NCBI GenBank assembly: GCA_963732925.1
Contig: CAVTBJ010000013.1
Span: forward strand, 20,042 to 84,041
DNA: 64,000 nucleotides
Direction: 5' to 3'
Origin: DASZRZ01 sp963732925
GTDB taxonomy: Bacteria > Acidobacteriota > Terriglobia > Terriglobales > Acidobacteriaceae
Under the pieces are notes generated by a model. The model did no database searches, was not told where the DNA came from, and saw only the letters and a list, made by a program, of their open reading frames with translations. The stretch's first letter is position 1. Every line of letters begins with the position of its first letter. The translations under genes were made by a program, and so were the position numbers. Below, one piece after another: positions 10,779 through 20,527 of this stretch.

Positions 10779-11941
10779 TTAGAAGCTGGAAGTCCGGTTG
10801 AAGGTCAGCCCGTTCAATTCGGCTGCTTGTTCTTGTTCGATTCCGCTGCCCAGCACCAGGACATGAAAATGCTCGCCCATTCCCGCCGGCGTGGCCAGAT
10901 GCTTTAACTGAAGCGCGACCTTGGCATGCTCCTGGGGCAAACGGCAGTCCTCAAAGGCGTCGGCAAACTGGTTCTGCTCGCCAATCCCAATGAGAAATTG
11001 CGCCTGGGTTACCAGTCCTATGGGCTCCAGCCCGGCGGCAGCGGCGGCAGCGGCGATGGCGCTGAAGTTCACGTCGGCCGTGATATCCTGCTCGCCCGGC
11101 GATTCATAAGGACTGGTGGTAATGGCATGGCGCCGAATGGACTTCAGGGTTCCGCGATGGCGCCCCGCCAACTGCTCGTCGCGGATGTAACCGTAGTCAA
11201 TAAAGATGCTAAAGCCCCGCCTTCCCTGGAGCGCTGCGGCAATTGCGTTGACGGCATCGAGCGCGGCGAGTCCCACTTCCAGACGCTCGCCCGCCTCGGG
11301 ATGCACACTGTAGTGGTCGAGGTAGGCGAAAACCTGCGGCTGCGGCGGGAGAAATATTTCTTTCAGACGGTCACCTTCGAGGGCAATGTGCAATTGTCCG
11401 TCGCTGGAGACGACCTCGACAGGCAGGGCATCGAGGAATTCATTGGCGAAGACGATGAAGCGATCTCCGATCGCAGCTTGCTCAATCCGGCTGGCGATGC
11501 GCACTTTTCCGGCAGAGATGCGCCGGACAAATCGTTCTTCAAGGCGCGCGCGCAGGCTCTCGGAACCTTCGACCAGCGTGTAATGGAGTGCCGCGTAAAA
11601 CTCAGGAAACTTCTTCTGCGACCAGTCCAGCGCGTCCTGGGCAAAAAGACCGCGCCCGGGGCCGAGTTCGATCAAGTCGAGGCGAGCGGGACTCCCCAGC
11701 CCCTGCCACATCTGGCGAAACTGGCGGGCCAGCAGGCGGCCGAACACGGCATGCACGTCGCTGGAGGTATAGAAGTCTCCGCCTTTGCCGAACTGCTCCT
11801 GCGGGCGCGTGTAATAGCCGGCAATTCCCTGAGCTTCAGTCCCCCGCTCCGGAGCCCCGTAGAGACATAGTTCCATGAAGCGCGAGAACGGATTGGGCCC
11901 TCGCGGCGGACGACATCGCGAATGTGATCGCGAAGATGCAA
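10779..11941 (-). CDS. MidA-type SAM-dependent methyltransferase (one frameshift near the start)
   Basis: The main frame carries a class I methyltransferase fold with a glycine motif (LIELGPGRGLFAQDAL) and an acidic motif (NEFLDALPVEVV) typical of MidA/NDUFAF7 (DUF185), the arginine methyltransferase family tied to respiratory complex I assembly. A missing C near 11892 splits off the first 17 or so residues (MHLRDHIRDVVRREGPI), which belong to the same protein. Read through, it is about 387 residues. It also has IFIDYGYIRDEQLAGRHRGTL, another family hallmark. The adjacent downstream-oriented 108-residue gene ends 8 bases before this gene's start, so they are likely co-transcribed. Confidence 0.87.
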
Positions 11942-11949
11942 ACGGCTAT

Positions 11950-12276
11950 TTAATCACGCGACGATGGGGTCTCCGCCCTGCCATTTTCGAGGCTTTGCGG
12001 AGTGCGGATGAACATTTCGATCAGGTAGTCGTGCAGGCAGTCGTAGAGCTGGCGCTGGAAGGTCCACCGGAACTGGGGATGATCGAGGTCGCGGGGGTGC
12101 ATCTCGAAATAGTAAGTATGGACGGGAACGGGCGGGTCCTTGAAGCGGATGATTACCTGCACCGACTCGCCGCTGGGTTCGGCGCCGAAGTCCAGCAGGG
12201 GATGCTCATAGAGCTTCAGTTGGTCGAGCACGCGCTGCAGGCGCGAGTTTTCAGCACTCCGGCGAGCGGGTTGCAT
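11950..12276 (-). CDS. Conserved hypothetical protein, 108 aa
   Basis: A soluble, His- and aromatic-rich protein (HTYYFEMHPRDLDHPQFRW near the middle) without signal or membrane segment. The C-terminal part is helical. It lies 8 bases upstream of the MidA-type gene on the same strand, which suggests a shared transcript and perhaps a shared respiratory-chain context. I do not recognise a named family. Confidence 0.62.
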   Translation of the reverse strand: MQPARRSAENSRLQRVLDQLKLYEHPLLDFGAEPSGESVQVIIRFKDPPVPVHTYYFEMHPRDLDHPQFRWTFQRQLYDCLHDYLIEMFIRTPQSLENGRAETPSSRD

Positions 12277-12452
12277 GGGACTGCGATTGTAGCGCCTGGA
12301 GCCAAGCTTGACCTCAATTTGCCCTCACTGCCAATAATGCGCCATGGACTGGAGGGGTGAGGCGGGCGCTGATTCTGTTTACTACATGAGCAACACCTCT
12401 GCTCGATGTGGAATCAACATTTAGGAGTATCAAGCAAACATATGGGGGTGTT

Positions 12453-13412
12453 ATGCGCAACCGCAGTCGTTTGCCGGCCCTGTTCACTGCAGTCGTATTT
12501 GCCTTGGCGATTATTCTTATTGGGTGCGGAGGGAGGGGTCCTCAGCACCGACAAAAACTCAACCGCAGGAACCGGATCCGGCGAGTCAGGGGGCTCCGGC
12601 GCATCAGGCAATGGAGGCTCGGGCAGTGCACCTACGGGCGGTTCTTCCGGCAGCGGTGGTGCCTCAGGCAATGGGGGTTCCGGCAGCAGTGGTGGCTCAG
12701 GCGGTAGCGTCGGATCGGGCAGCGGGGGTTCCAGCGGCGGAAGCGGCGCAGGCGGTAGCGGCGATCAGGCAGCACAATCGGCCCGACGACCTACACCAGC
12801 GGGAGTGCTCTCCTACGTTTCGCGACGAATCCCTATACGGATATCGGCACGGTAACGGTGAATAATGGCACGGTCAGCTACAAATTCAGCGGCTGGCAGC
12901 CGAACATGACTGTGTGCCGATTGATTTCTGCGCCTACCCGGTCATGTCGCCAGATACGAATCTGCTTTTCGATGAATGCGGCACAAGAGACCACCGACGC
13001 AAATGGCGCTGCGTCTGGATCATCCACTTCCCGAAGTCAGGAGATTTTTAGCGGCTGGTTCCGCTTCAACCCGAGTGCTCCAAGTCTTTCCAGCGGATTT
13101 ACACCATCGTTCACGGGTGGCTTGGAGTATTCAGCAGCCATGCGTCAAGGCCCCTGATCCGGCCCAAACCTTCGGGACGGATGGGTGACCTCGAACAATG
13201 CCGGAATTCACGTTGAGGTAAAGGGGGCGCCCGCGAACACGACCTATCGGTCTACAAGGAGTTTCTCGACGAATGGAGAAGAACAGATTGGGGTTCTAAT
13301 TACCGATGCAAACGGCAACGGCACCGTTGATCTCACGGCAACTCGCGGTTACGGTTTAATCGTTCTGCGCCGTGATGCCGGGGACGTGAGCAGCGGGTTC
13401 ACCGTGCCATAG
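12453..13412 (+). CDS. Ser/Gly-rich lipoprotein (several frameshifts)
   Basis: The ATG opens a lipoprotein signal peptide: MRNRSRLPALF, a hydrophobic run and the lipobox LIGC (Cys at residue 26). The frame then changes near 12535 into about 70 residues of GSGG/GGSGS repeats, again near 12780 into a beta-rich segment (TIGPTTYTSGSALLRF, TVNNGTVSYKFSGW), and at least once more between 12905 and 13180, before ending at 13412 with a fibronectin-like segment (GVLITDANGNGTVDLTATRGYG). Joined, it would be an outer-membrane-anchored protein with a flexible Ser/Gly stalk and a beta-sandwich head. Exact indel sites are uncertain. Whether it is functional cannot be told from here. Confidence 0.6.
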
Positions 13413-13443
13413 CACGATGCTGTGCGGCCGCCGTGCGCTGCCT

Positions 13444-14049
13444 TCATGCCCATCCCTCAGGCAGTTTGCTCGGAGCGACTTCGACTGCGTGGGGAAGATC
13501 GTTCACCACCAGAACTTCCATGCCCATCCGGCGGCCAACTTCGACGACGGCGGCCAGTGTGGCGTCGGCAGTCTGGGCAGCGCGGACGATCTCTAGAGTT
13601 TTCATTTCCTCGACCGGGGTCCGGAAGCGCATGCCCACGATCCTGGGGGCGCGGTAGGTAATGGTGGCGATTTCGCTCAGGCAAAGCGTGGACGTGTTCG
13701 ATGCGAGGATGGTGGCCGGGCGGCAGGTCCGGTCCAGAAGGGTAAAGATTTCCAGCTTCGACTCCATCTCCTCGGGCACGGCTTCGATCACCAGATCGGC
13801 TTCGCGAGCCGCCCAGTCGATGTCTCCGGCAAACTCGATGCGGGCCAGGGCGGCCTCGGCCTGTTCGCGGGTGAAGCGCCCCCTGTTAACGCCCGCGACC
13901 AGGTTGCCGGAAATTTCGTCTTTCGCCCGGCGCAGGGAGGCGGGAAGAATATCCTCCAGAATGGCGCGGTAGCCGCCCAGCGCGGCCGCGTGGGCGATTC
14001 CCCGCCCCAGCGAACCGGCCCCGATGACGGCAATGGTGCGGACCAGCAT
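13444..14049 (-). CDS. 3-hydroxyacyl-CoA dehydrogenase NAD-binding domain, stand-alone
   Basis: 201 residues covering only the Rossmann half of a PaaH/HBD-type dehydrogenase: VIGAGSLGRGIAHAAA (GxGxxG) at residues 9-24, DLVIEAVPEEMESK, and ILASNTSTL with the catalytic-region Ser/Asn. The usual helical C-terminal domain, which begins after an SPGF-like turn and supplies dimer contacts, is absent; the tail is VVNDLPHAVEVAP and then a stop. It may be a genuine short form or a truncated copy. Its ATG overlaps the stop of the upstream 63-residue gene (TGATG), so the two are translationally coupled. Confidence 0.8.
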   Translation of the reverse strand: MLVRTIAVIGAGSLGRGIAHAAALGGYRAILEDILPASLRRAKDEISGNLVAGVNRGRFTREQAEAALARIEFAGDIDWAAREADLVIEAVPEEMESKLEIFTLLDRTCRPATILASNTSTLCLSEIATITYRAPRIVGMRFRTPVEEMKTLEIVRAAQTADATLAAVVEVGRRMGMEVLVVNDLPHAVEVAPSKLPEGWA

Positions 14050-14240
14050 CAGCGGCTGCTACTCTTTTCGAGTTCCTGCACGACTTCATCAATGGCGGGC
14101 TGGAACTGGCGCAGGCGCTCGGCCAGCCGCTTGCGTTCGTCCTCGGTCATGAACGTCACGGTGGCCCGGATACGGCGCAGGGTGGTCACCATGTCGTCCA
14201 CGTAATTGATCATGCGAATCAGTTCCCCAGTTGTGGACAT
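14049..14240 (-). CDS. Small helical hypothetical protein, 63 aa
   Basis: The ATG at 14240 has AAAGGAGATCG directly upstream, a near-perfect ribosome site that rules out the longer upstream frame. The protein is almost wholly helical and charged (ELIRMINYVDDMVTTLRRIRATVTFM, then EDERKRLAERLRQFQPAIDEVVQELE), consistent with a coiled-coil or helical hairpin. It shares one base with the dehydrogenase gene that follows. Function unknown. Confidence 0.68.
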   Translation of the reverse strand: MSTTGELIRMINYVDDMVTTLRRIRATVTFMTEDERKRLAERLRQFQPAIDEVVQELEKSSSR

Positions 14241-14414
14241 CGATCTCCTTTCGGTCCTTAGTACCCCGGCAGGGCCACGGCCCGGCAGGCTCCCAAGCCG
14301 GCTGGTGCCAGCGCCCGAACTTCTCATTTTCAACTGCCGCGCATTTTTAGTAAAGCTCAGCGACCACAAACGATATCATTAGTCCGGAAAAGCACCCCGG
14401 AAAAGCCACGAAGC

Positions 14415-14903
14415 ATGCGACGCGCTCCAGCTCTCATCCCGCTATCTCACCAGCATCACAATGCGCTGGCGCTGTGCGTCCGCATCGAGCGTTCCCTTTC
14501 GGCACAGCCGCGTGGGCGGTGGCCCGCCGGGGATGCGGAGCAGTGGCAGGCAGAAATTGAGCGCCTGTTCGCAAACGAAATCCAGTATCACTTCCAGGCG
14601 GAAGAGCAGGTGCTGTTCCCGGCGGCGAAAAACGTTCCGGAGCTAGCTCCGCTGGTGGAGGAGCTCTCGCGGGAGCACCTGCGCTTGCGGGAATTGAGCG
14701 CTCGTGCCGGCTCCCGGGAACTCGACCCGGCCGAACTGCTACGCTTCAGCGGACTGCTGGCGGCGCACGTCCGTAAGGAAGAGCGCCAGTTGTTCGAGGC
14801 CCTGCAGAACGCGCTTGCTCCCGAAGCCCTGAAGAGCCTGGGGAACGAATTGGATGCATGGTTTGTCGCCAGCGGCATGCCGGGCGCCGCGTGCGATATC
14901 TAA
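14415..14903 (+). CDS. Hemerythrin-like HHE domain protein
   Basis: 162 residues, one four-helix HHE domain. The metal ligands are visible as H12-x-HH (SHQHHNA), HFQAEEQVLFP in helix 2, EHLRLREL in helix 3 and HVRKEERQLFE in helix 4, the order expected for a di-iron site. Such soluble proteins bind oxygen or NO, or handle iron. The next gene on the strand is a Dps-like protein, so an iron/oxidative-stress pair is plausible. A divergent promoter region of about 170 bases separates it from the 63-residue gene. Confidence 0.87.
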   Translation: MRRAPALIPLSHQHHNALALCVRIERSLSAQPRGRWPAGDAEQWQAEIERLFANEIQYHFQAEEQVLFPAAKNVPELAPLVEELSREHLRLRELSARAGSRELDPAELLRFSGLLAAHVRKEERQLFEALQNALAPEALKSLGNELDAWFVASGMPGAACDI

Positions 14904-15004
14904 GGGGCAGCCCGGGGGCAGCCCGGGGTTCCCGCGAACATACAGGCCAGGAAAATCGATTCGCAACAGGGATTCATCTTCCGTTCCAAGAAGAAAGGAC
15001 TGCC

Positions 15005-15505
15005 ATGCCAAATTCTACGCAGAGCCGTTTGTTCCCAGCAAGATTCCTCTTCCCACCAACAAGCGCAGCGAGCTGGTGGATTTACTGAACGCCCGCCTGG
15101 CTGACATATCCGACCTGAAGACGCCAGGTGAAGTTTGCCCACTGGAATGTCAAAGGACCTAACTTCATCCAGTTTCACGAGCTCTTCGACGCTCTGGCCG
15201 GGCATATGGAAGGGCAGACCGACATGATTGCGGAACGCATCACCGCTCTGGGCGGAATGGCACACGGCACAATCCGGCAGGCGGCAAACCTTTCCAGCAT
15301 CCCGGAATATGAACTGCGGGCAGTGACCGGCCTGGAGCACGTGCGAGCCTTGGCCGAGCGGTTTGGACTTTGGTCGGAAGCGCTGGGCAACCTGATCGAG
15401 GTGAGCGGCGAAATCGGGGACGTTGCCACTTCCGACCTTCTGACGGAAGTCCTGCGCGAGTCCGAAAAAGACCTGTGGTTCCTGGAAGCGCACCTGCAGG
15501 CTTGA
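15005..15505 (+). CDS. dps: Dps-family ferritin-like protein (two compensating frameshifts)
   Basis: The start MPNSTQSRLFP is in one frame, the next 28 residues (IPLPTNKRSELVDLLNARLADISDLKT) in another, and the rest back in the first. One base is missing near 15040 and one is extra near 15129, both in short C runs, so the net length is right at about 166 residues. The core HWNVKGPNF, HELFDALAGHMEGQTDMIAERI contains the His, His, Asp and Glu of the Dps ferroxidase centre, and VATSDLLTEVLRESEKDLWFLEAHL is the usual C-terminal helix. Dps oxidises Fe2+ with peroxide and protects DNA. RBS AAGAAAGGA is 6 bases before the ATG. Confidence 0.86.
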
Positions 15506-15547
15506 AGGCTAGGGCGAAACGCTGCAGGGTGCCGCAGCGGCTGCCGC

Positions 15548-16934
15548 TCAGGCCTGGGCTTGCGAGCGCTTTCTGGAACGCCGCTTGGCAAGCGGAGGCT
15601 CGTAGAGACGGTCAAGCAACTCAACCACGTGGAGCACGTCCATCCCCAGCTTTCGTTGCTGGATTCCGGCGCGCAGTTGCAACATGCAGCCCACGTTGGC
15701 GGTGACAAGGACTTCCGCTTCGGTCGCGGCTACGTCGTCCATTTTGAGCTTCAGAATTTCCATGGAGAGATCGTTCTCCACCACGTTATAGACACCGGCG
15801 CTGCCGCAACACTGATCGGGACGGGACATTTCCTTAACTCCGCTCCCGCGGCGCGCAACAGTTCGCGCGGCTGCTTCCGCACCCGCTGGCCGTGGGCCAG
15901 ATGGCACGGATCCTGATAGGTAACGCGCAGGGTCGCCTGCCGGGCTGGGGGACGCAGGCCTTGTTCCGCCAGGAACTCCGTCACGTCGCGAACCTTGGAA
16001 GAAAACTGTCTGGCGCGCTCGGCGTGATTTTGGTCGTGCTCGAGGAGGTCGCCATACTCCTTCAAGGTGGCGCCCGCAGCCGGCGGCGTTGGTGACGATA
16101 GCGTCAAAACTGTCATCGAGCAGCGCATGCAGGTTAATTTCGCCAGGCGGCGCGCCTCTTTGCGGAAGCCGGCGTGGCAGTGCAGGGCCCCGCAACAGCG
16201 CTGGTGCTCGGGCACCAGGACATCGAATCCGTTGGCATTGAGCACGCGAATCGGTGGCTCGGTTCAGCTCGGAAAAGGCCACGCTGGCAATGCATCCCGC
16301 CAGCAGGGCGACGCGACCGCGATGCTCCCCATGAGCCGGATAAAAGCCTCCGATTTCGTCGAGGAAGAAGTTTTCGTCCATGCGGCGGAGTAAGGGCCTC
16401 CACCTGCTCCAGGCCCAGGAGCTTCAGAATTCCGCTGCCCCGAACCAGCCGCTGCAATCCCGAGTGCTGGTAAAAGCGCAGCAGGCGCGCCCAGCGCCGC
16501 AGGGAGCGGAAACGGCTCAATACCGTCCGATAGGCATAGTTGCGGGCCACCCGCGCCAGGAAGGGGCGCTGATAATTCGCTTCGATCTCGGTGCGCGCGC
16601 CTTCGAGAATGCGCCCGTATTCCACGCCGGAAGGACACGCGGTCTCGCAGGTGCGGCATCCCAGGCAGCGGTCCAGGTGGGTGACGAAGGAGTCACCAAT
16701 CTCCAGCCTCCCGAATCGACCTGCAGGATCTGGTAAGATGCGTCCGCGCGGGGAATCCGCCTCCAGGCCCAGCACGCGATACGTGGGGCACTGCGGCAGG
16801 CAAAGGCCGCAATGGACACAGTGGGAGTACAGCTCCCATGTGGGGCGGTCGCGGGTCGTGTAGTGCGAGGCGTGCGCCTGCTGCGCTGGCGGCGCCGGGC
16901 TGTCCCCTTGCGGCGTTTCCGTGGCTGTGCTCAG
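15548..16934 (-). CDS. glcF: Glycolate oxidase iron-sulfur subunit (many frameshifts)
   Basis: Joined from at least three frames. The N-terminal half has two ferredoxin motifs: CVHCGLCLPQCPTY and CLGCRTCETACPSG. The C-terminal half has two CCG domains, with CCGALHCHAG, CHLAHGQRVRKQPRELL, CCGSAGVYN and ANVGCMLQL visible. It delivers electrons from the flavin subunits to the membrane quinone pool. Indels occur near 16725, 16700, 16395, 16260 and 15840 at least. No ATG or GTG precedes the first Cys cluster in frame; a CTG overlapping the glcE stop is the nearest candidate, so the start is uncertain. All key Cys survive, which favours read errors. Confidence 0.82.
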
Positions 16935-18275
16935 AACAGGAACCTCCCACGATTCAAAATGTCCTTTGCATCCAGCGCCCGCTTGGCGGCGCGCATGGAG
17001 TCGATATCCGTGGGAGACGAGCCCCCACAGGTCGAGATGGGGGCGCAGGTCCTGCGAAGCCGCCAGCACGATGGCGGAGCCGTCGCGCGAAAGCTGAGCA
17101 CCGAATGGAACCCAGGACGGTGGCATGGGCCGCCGCGCCGGGGGAATGCGTTTCTTGCGGGGAAGAATGCGCACTGCAGGGTACCAATGCCGGCGGCGGC
17201 CATCGATGGCGCAGGCAAGGCCATTGCGCGGCGGCCGCCTGCTCGCACGCCTGCGCCGCCTGGGTAAGCTCCGCAATGGGCACGGAGAGCCGCACCAGCA
17301 TCGCCCCGGGCTTGCGCTGAACGGCCACGGAACCAAAGCGGACGACGCGGTTCCAAAGGCGCTCTTCGTCCGCTCCATCGATTTCCGCCGAGACGCTTTC
17401 GCCCAGTTCGCGGCCGTAGCGGACCAGCACGGCGTCCGAACCCGGCGGCACGCAACAAGACGAGCCACTGTGCCACCGAACCCGGAGGGGACGCCCTGAG
17501 CAGAGCCTGCGACTCCGCCGAAAGGAGTTCCAGGCACATGCGGAGCAAGCTGCGAGCGGAGAATCCGATCGCGAAATGCAATGGCTTCTTCGCGGCTTTG
17601 AAAGCTCCCCGCGAAGGTGCGCGTCTGGCGCGACTGCGGAAACAGCTTGAAGCTGGCCCCCACGATGACGGCGAGCGTGCCATAGCTGCCGATCATCAGC
17701 TTCATGAGATCGTAGCCGGCGACATTTTTCACCACGCGGCCACCGGCCCTGGCGATTTTGCCATCGGGAGTAACAAAACGAATCCCAATGCAAAAGTCGC
17801 GCACCGCTCCATACCCGAGCCGGCGCGGGTCCTGCGCCGCACGGGCGAGCACGCCGCCGATCGTCGAGCGCTCCGGGTACGGAACGGTGATGGGAAGCAC
17901 CTGGCGGTGGGTGGCGAGTTTTTCATGAACTTCCGCCAGGGTGGTACCTGCTCCGATGCCGATGGTCAGATCGCCGGGATCGTAGTGTTCCACCTGGCGC
18001 AGGCGGAGGGTGCGCAGCAGGACATCGACGCGGGAAGGGACACAACCGATGTTCTGGGCGGTGCAGCCTCCCGCGGGGGCGACGACCAGGTCGTTGGCAT
18101 TGCAGAAGCGCAGCACGTCCGCGACTTCTTCGGGTGTTCCCGGAGACACGGCCACGACCGGCGTCACACTCTCGATAGCAGCCCGCAGTTCAGCGGGATT
18201 CTCGCTGACGTTCTTTTCACCCACCATGGCGGCAAGGTCGCGCGCCAGGTCCGTGGCCACTACCCGCGCACTCAC
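16931..18275 (-). CDS. glcE: Glycolate oxidase FAD-binding subunit (many frameshifts)
   Basis: GTG at 18275 overlaps the glcD stop (GTGA). The N-terminal 250 residues are clean and contain a PCMH-type FAD domain: VVAPAGGCTAQNIG, IGIGAGTTLAEVHEKL, GGVLARAAQDPRRLGYGAVRD and GGRVVKNVAGYDLMKLMIGSYG. From about 17550 downward the frame must change at least five times to recover SAESQALLRASPPG, YGRELGESVSAEIDGADEERLW, LSRDGSAIVLAASQ and the end DAKDILNRGRFLF, the typical GlcE C-terminus. The reassembled protein is about 440 residues. It works with GlcD and GlcF in oxidising glycolate to glyoxylate. Confidence 0.83.
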
Positions 18276-19705
18276 AAGCCACCTGCCAGCGCCGGGTGCA
18301 GCGACTGCCGGGTCTCTCGGCAACCACGGCTGGTGGGAAACACCTTGCGCGGATTCAGCACGCAGTTGGGATTGAAGGCGTCGTGCATGCGCTTCATCAC
18401 GTCAAGGTCATCGTCTGTGAACAGGAAAGACATGATCTCGTTCTTCTCCATGCCCACGCCGTGCTCCCCGGTAATGGATCCGCCCACATCGATGCAGTAG
18501 CGCAGGATTTCATTGCCGGCTTCATGGGTGCGCTGCACCTGGCCGGGATCGCGGGGATCGAACAGAATGCAGGGATGCAGGTTGCCGTCGCCGGCATGGA
18601 ACACGTTGCCGATGCGGAGCTTGTACTTTTCAGAAATCTGGTTCACGAAGCGCAGCACCTCGGCAATGCGAGTGCGCGGGACCACGCCATCCTGGGTGTA
18701 GTATGCGGGAGCGATGCGGCCGAGCGAACCGAAGGCATTCTTGCGGCCCTTCCACAACAGCTCACGCTCCTCGGCGGTGGCAGCGCGGCGGACTTCGCGC
18801 GCGCCCTGGCTCAGGCAGGCGCGGCGGATGTCCTCCGCCTGCTCGGTCACTGCCTCGCGCAGGCCCTCGAGCTCAATTAGCAGCACAGCGTCCGCATCGA
18901 GAGGATATCCGGCGTGCGTGTCCTCTTCCACCGAACGCAGGGTCCAGCCATCGAGCATTTCCACCGCGGCGGGAGTGATGCCAGCGGAGGTAATGGCCGT
19001 AACCGTATTGGCCGCGTCGGCAACGGTGTTGTAGATGGCAAGCAAGGTTTCCACGGCTTCCGGCAAGCGGGTGAGCTTGACGATGATTTCGGTGGCGATG
19101 CCCAGCGTACCTTCCGAGCCGATGAAAAATCCGGTGAGATCGTAGCCGCAGGCATCGCCGGCCTTGCCGCCAAACTGCGCGATGCGACCGTTAGGCAGGA
19201 CCACGGTAAGCCCAGTGACGTGATTGACGGTGACGCCGCTGATGAGCGTATGGGGACCACCGGAGTTCTCGGCAACATTCCCGCCGATGGTACAGGCTTT
19301 CTGGCTGGAGGGATCGGGTGCGAAGTAGACTCCGTAGCGCGCCGCCGCCTGCGACAGTTCGAGGTTCACTACTCCCGGCTGCACCACGGCCCGCAGGTTG
19401 GGAATATCAAACTCCAGGATGCGATTCATGCGCGAGAAGGCGATGACGATGCCGCCGTTGCGCGCGATCGCGCCTCCGCTCAGTCCCGTGCCTCCCCCGC
19501 GGGGAACGATAGAAATGCCGTCCCGGGCGGCCAGACGGACCACGCCGGCAACCTGTTCCGTGTTGCGGGGAAGGACCACGGCTTCCGGAGAGCCGGTGGA
19601 AAGGCCGCCATCGTACTCGTACAGCATGAGGTCTTCCGGACTATGGAGTACGCCGTCGGACCCCAAAACCTGTTTGAGCTCCCGGATTACGTTCTCGTTG
19701 AGCAT
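18272..19705 (-). CDS. glcD: Glycolate oxidase subunit GlcD
   Basis: 477 residues from the ATG at 19705, intact. FAD-binding type 4 domain at about 40-215 with PRGGGTGLSGGA and GGNVAENSGGPH; C-terminal FAD-oxidase domain with HAGDGNLHP and GEHGVGMEKNEIM. It oxidises glycolate (or a related 2-hydroxyacid such as D-lactate) with FAD. Order glcD-glcE-glcF on one strand with overlapping stops and starts is the standard operon. The operon is preceded by a promoter-like motif at 19721-19738. It is the only one of the three without indels. Confidence 0.94.
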   Translation of the reverse strand: MLNENVIRELKQVLGSDGVLHSPEDLMLYEYDGGLSTGSPEAVVLPRNTEQVAGVVRLAARDGISIVPRGGGTGLSGGAIARNGGIVIAFSRMNRILEFDIPNLRAVVQPGVVNLELSQAAARYGVYFAPDPSSQKACTIGGNVAENSGGPHTLISGVTVNHVTGLTVVLPNGRIAQFGGKAGDACGYDLTGFFIGSEGTLGIATEIIVKLTRLPEAVETLLAIYNTVADAANTVTAITSAGITPAAVEMLDGWTLRSVEEDTHAGYPLDADAVLLIELEGLREAVTEQAEDIRRACLSQGAREVRRAATAEERELLWKGRKNAFGSLGRIAPAYYTQDGVVPRTRIAEVLRFVNQISEKYKLRIGNVFHAGDGNLHPCILFDPRDPGQVQRTHEAGNEILRYCIDVGGSITGEHGVGMEKNEIMSFLFTDDDLDVMKRMHDAFNPNCVLNPRKVFPTSRGCRETRQSLHPALAGGL

Positions 19706-19720
19706 GAAGGATATCCCTGG

Positions 19721-19738
19721 GATTCTAGCATCGCGGGG
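19721..19738 (-). promoter_or_regulatory. Candidate -10 region of glcDEF
   Basis: Minus-strand CCCCGCGATGCTAGAATC; TAGAAT would be the -10 box, about 20 bases before the start codon. The CGCGATGCTAG(A/G)ATC core also occurs before the CDGSH and ZIP genes. Confidence 0.45.
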
Positions 19739-19880
19739 CGGTCGCATCCCGCGGGAAGAATAAGCGGGTGCTGCGCGGAAAGGCTCAGCGACAGGAGGCA
19801 CGCAGGAGCAAGAGCGCAATGCTGCCCTTCGTGAGCTTTTGTGGTTTGGATGGCTGGCACCCGCCGCCGGGCAACTGCCT

Positions 19881-20309
19881 TCAGCTCTGTGCGATGTAGG
19901 AACGCATCATGCGCACTTCGCCGTCCTTCTCCACCACCTGGCGCAGCAGGATGTCGCGCAGCGAGATGAATCCCTTGAGCCGCTTCCCTTCGCAGATGGG
20001 GAGGTGACGGAAGCTGCTGCGCAGCATGAGGGCAAGACACTCCTCCATGTCCTGGTCCGGGGAGACCGCGGTGGGCTCGCCAGTCATGACGTCGCGAACC
20101 GGGGTCACCAACGGGTCGAGGTTTTCGGAGACGACCCGCCGCATCAGGTCGCGCTCGGAGAAGACTCCGATCAGCTCCCCGTTGCTCAAGACGGGCACGG
20201 CCCCAATGTTCTTTTCCACCATGAGGCGCACCGCGTGCACCACGCTTTGATTTGCCTCAACGGCATAGAGCTCGATTCGGTTCTGGATGAGATCGTTTAC
20301 CGTGGCCAT
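19881..20309 (-). CDS. Two-CBS-domain protein
   Basis: 142 residues from the ATG at 20309 (AGGGGGAC upstream). Two CBS motifs fill the protein: residues 8-62 with NIGAVPVLSNGELIGVFSERDLM, and 75-130 with SFRHLPICEGKRLKGFISLRDIL. Such Bateman pairs bind adenine nucleotides and regulate other proteins or act as stress sensors. It is not fused to an effector and no effector gene is adjacent. The longer upstream frame on this strand is low-complexity and is not used. Confidence 0.9.
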   Translation of the reverse strand: MATVNDLIQNRIELYAVEANQSVVHAVRLMVEKNIGAVPVLSNGELIGVFSERDLMRRVVSENLDPLVTPVRDVMTGEPTAVSPDQDMEECLALMLRSSFRHLPICEGKRLKGFISLRDILLRQVVEKDGEVRMMRSYIAQS

Positions 20310-20468
20310 GTGTCCCCCTGCTGAGTCACGTCCCGGCCCATATCTAGCGGATCCCCCTGCGGGTTCTGCCCGCTCAGGAGGCAAAGTATATGACGAAAGC
20401 AGAGGGGGCAAAAGAGGCCAGGGCCAACAAAAAGACAAGCCGCAGTGCCGGCGGCTACCCCCAAAATG

Positions 20469-20494
20469 AAAAAACCGCGGACCCGAGTCCGCGG
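20469..20494 (-). terminator. Rho-independent terminator
   Basis: Minus strand: CCGCGGAC, loop TCGG, GTCCGCGG, then TTTTTTC. An 8-bp perfect GC-rich stem with a T run, 34 bases after the stop of the 348-residue envelope protein gene, which it most likely terminates. Confidence 0.85.
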
Positions 20495-20527
20495 CTGCGA
20501 TGGAGCGCATGAGGCCCCCCGCGAAAG

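Noticed and set aside
12580..12770. Regular short repeats suggestive of a CRISPR-like or tandem array
   Set aside because: Repeats follow codons for Gly and Ser with variable third bases; there are no spacers.
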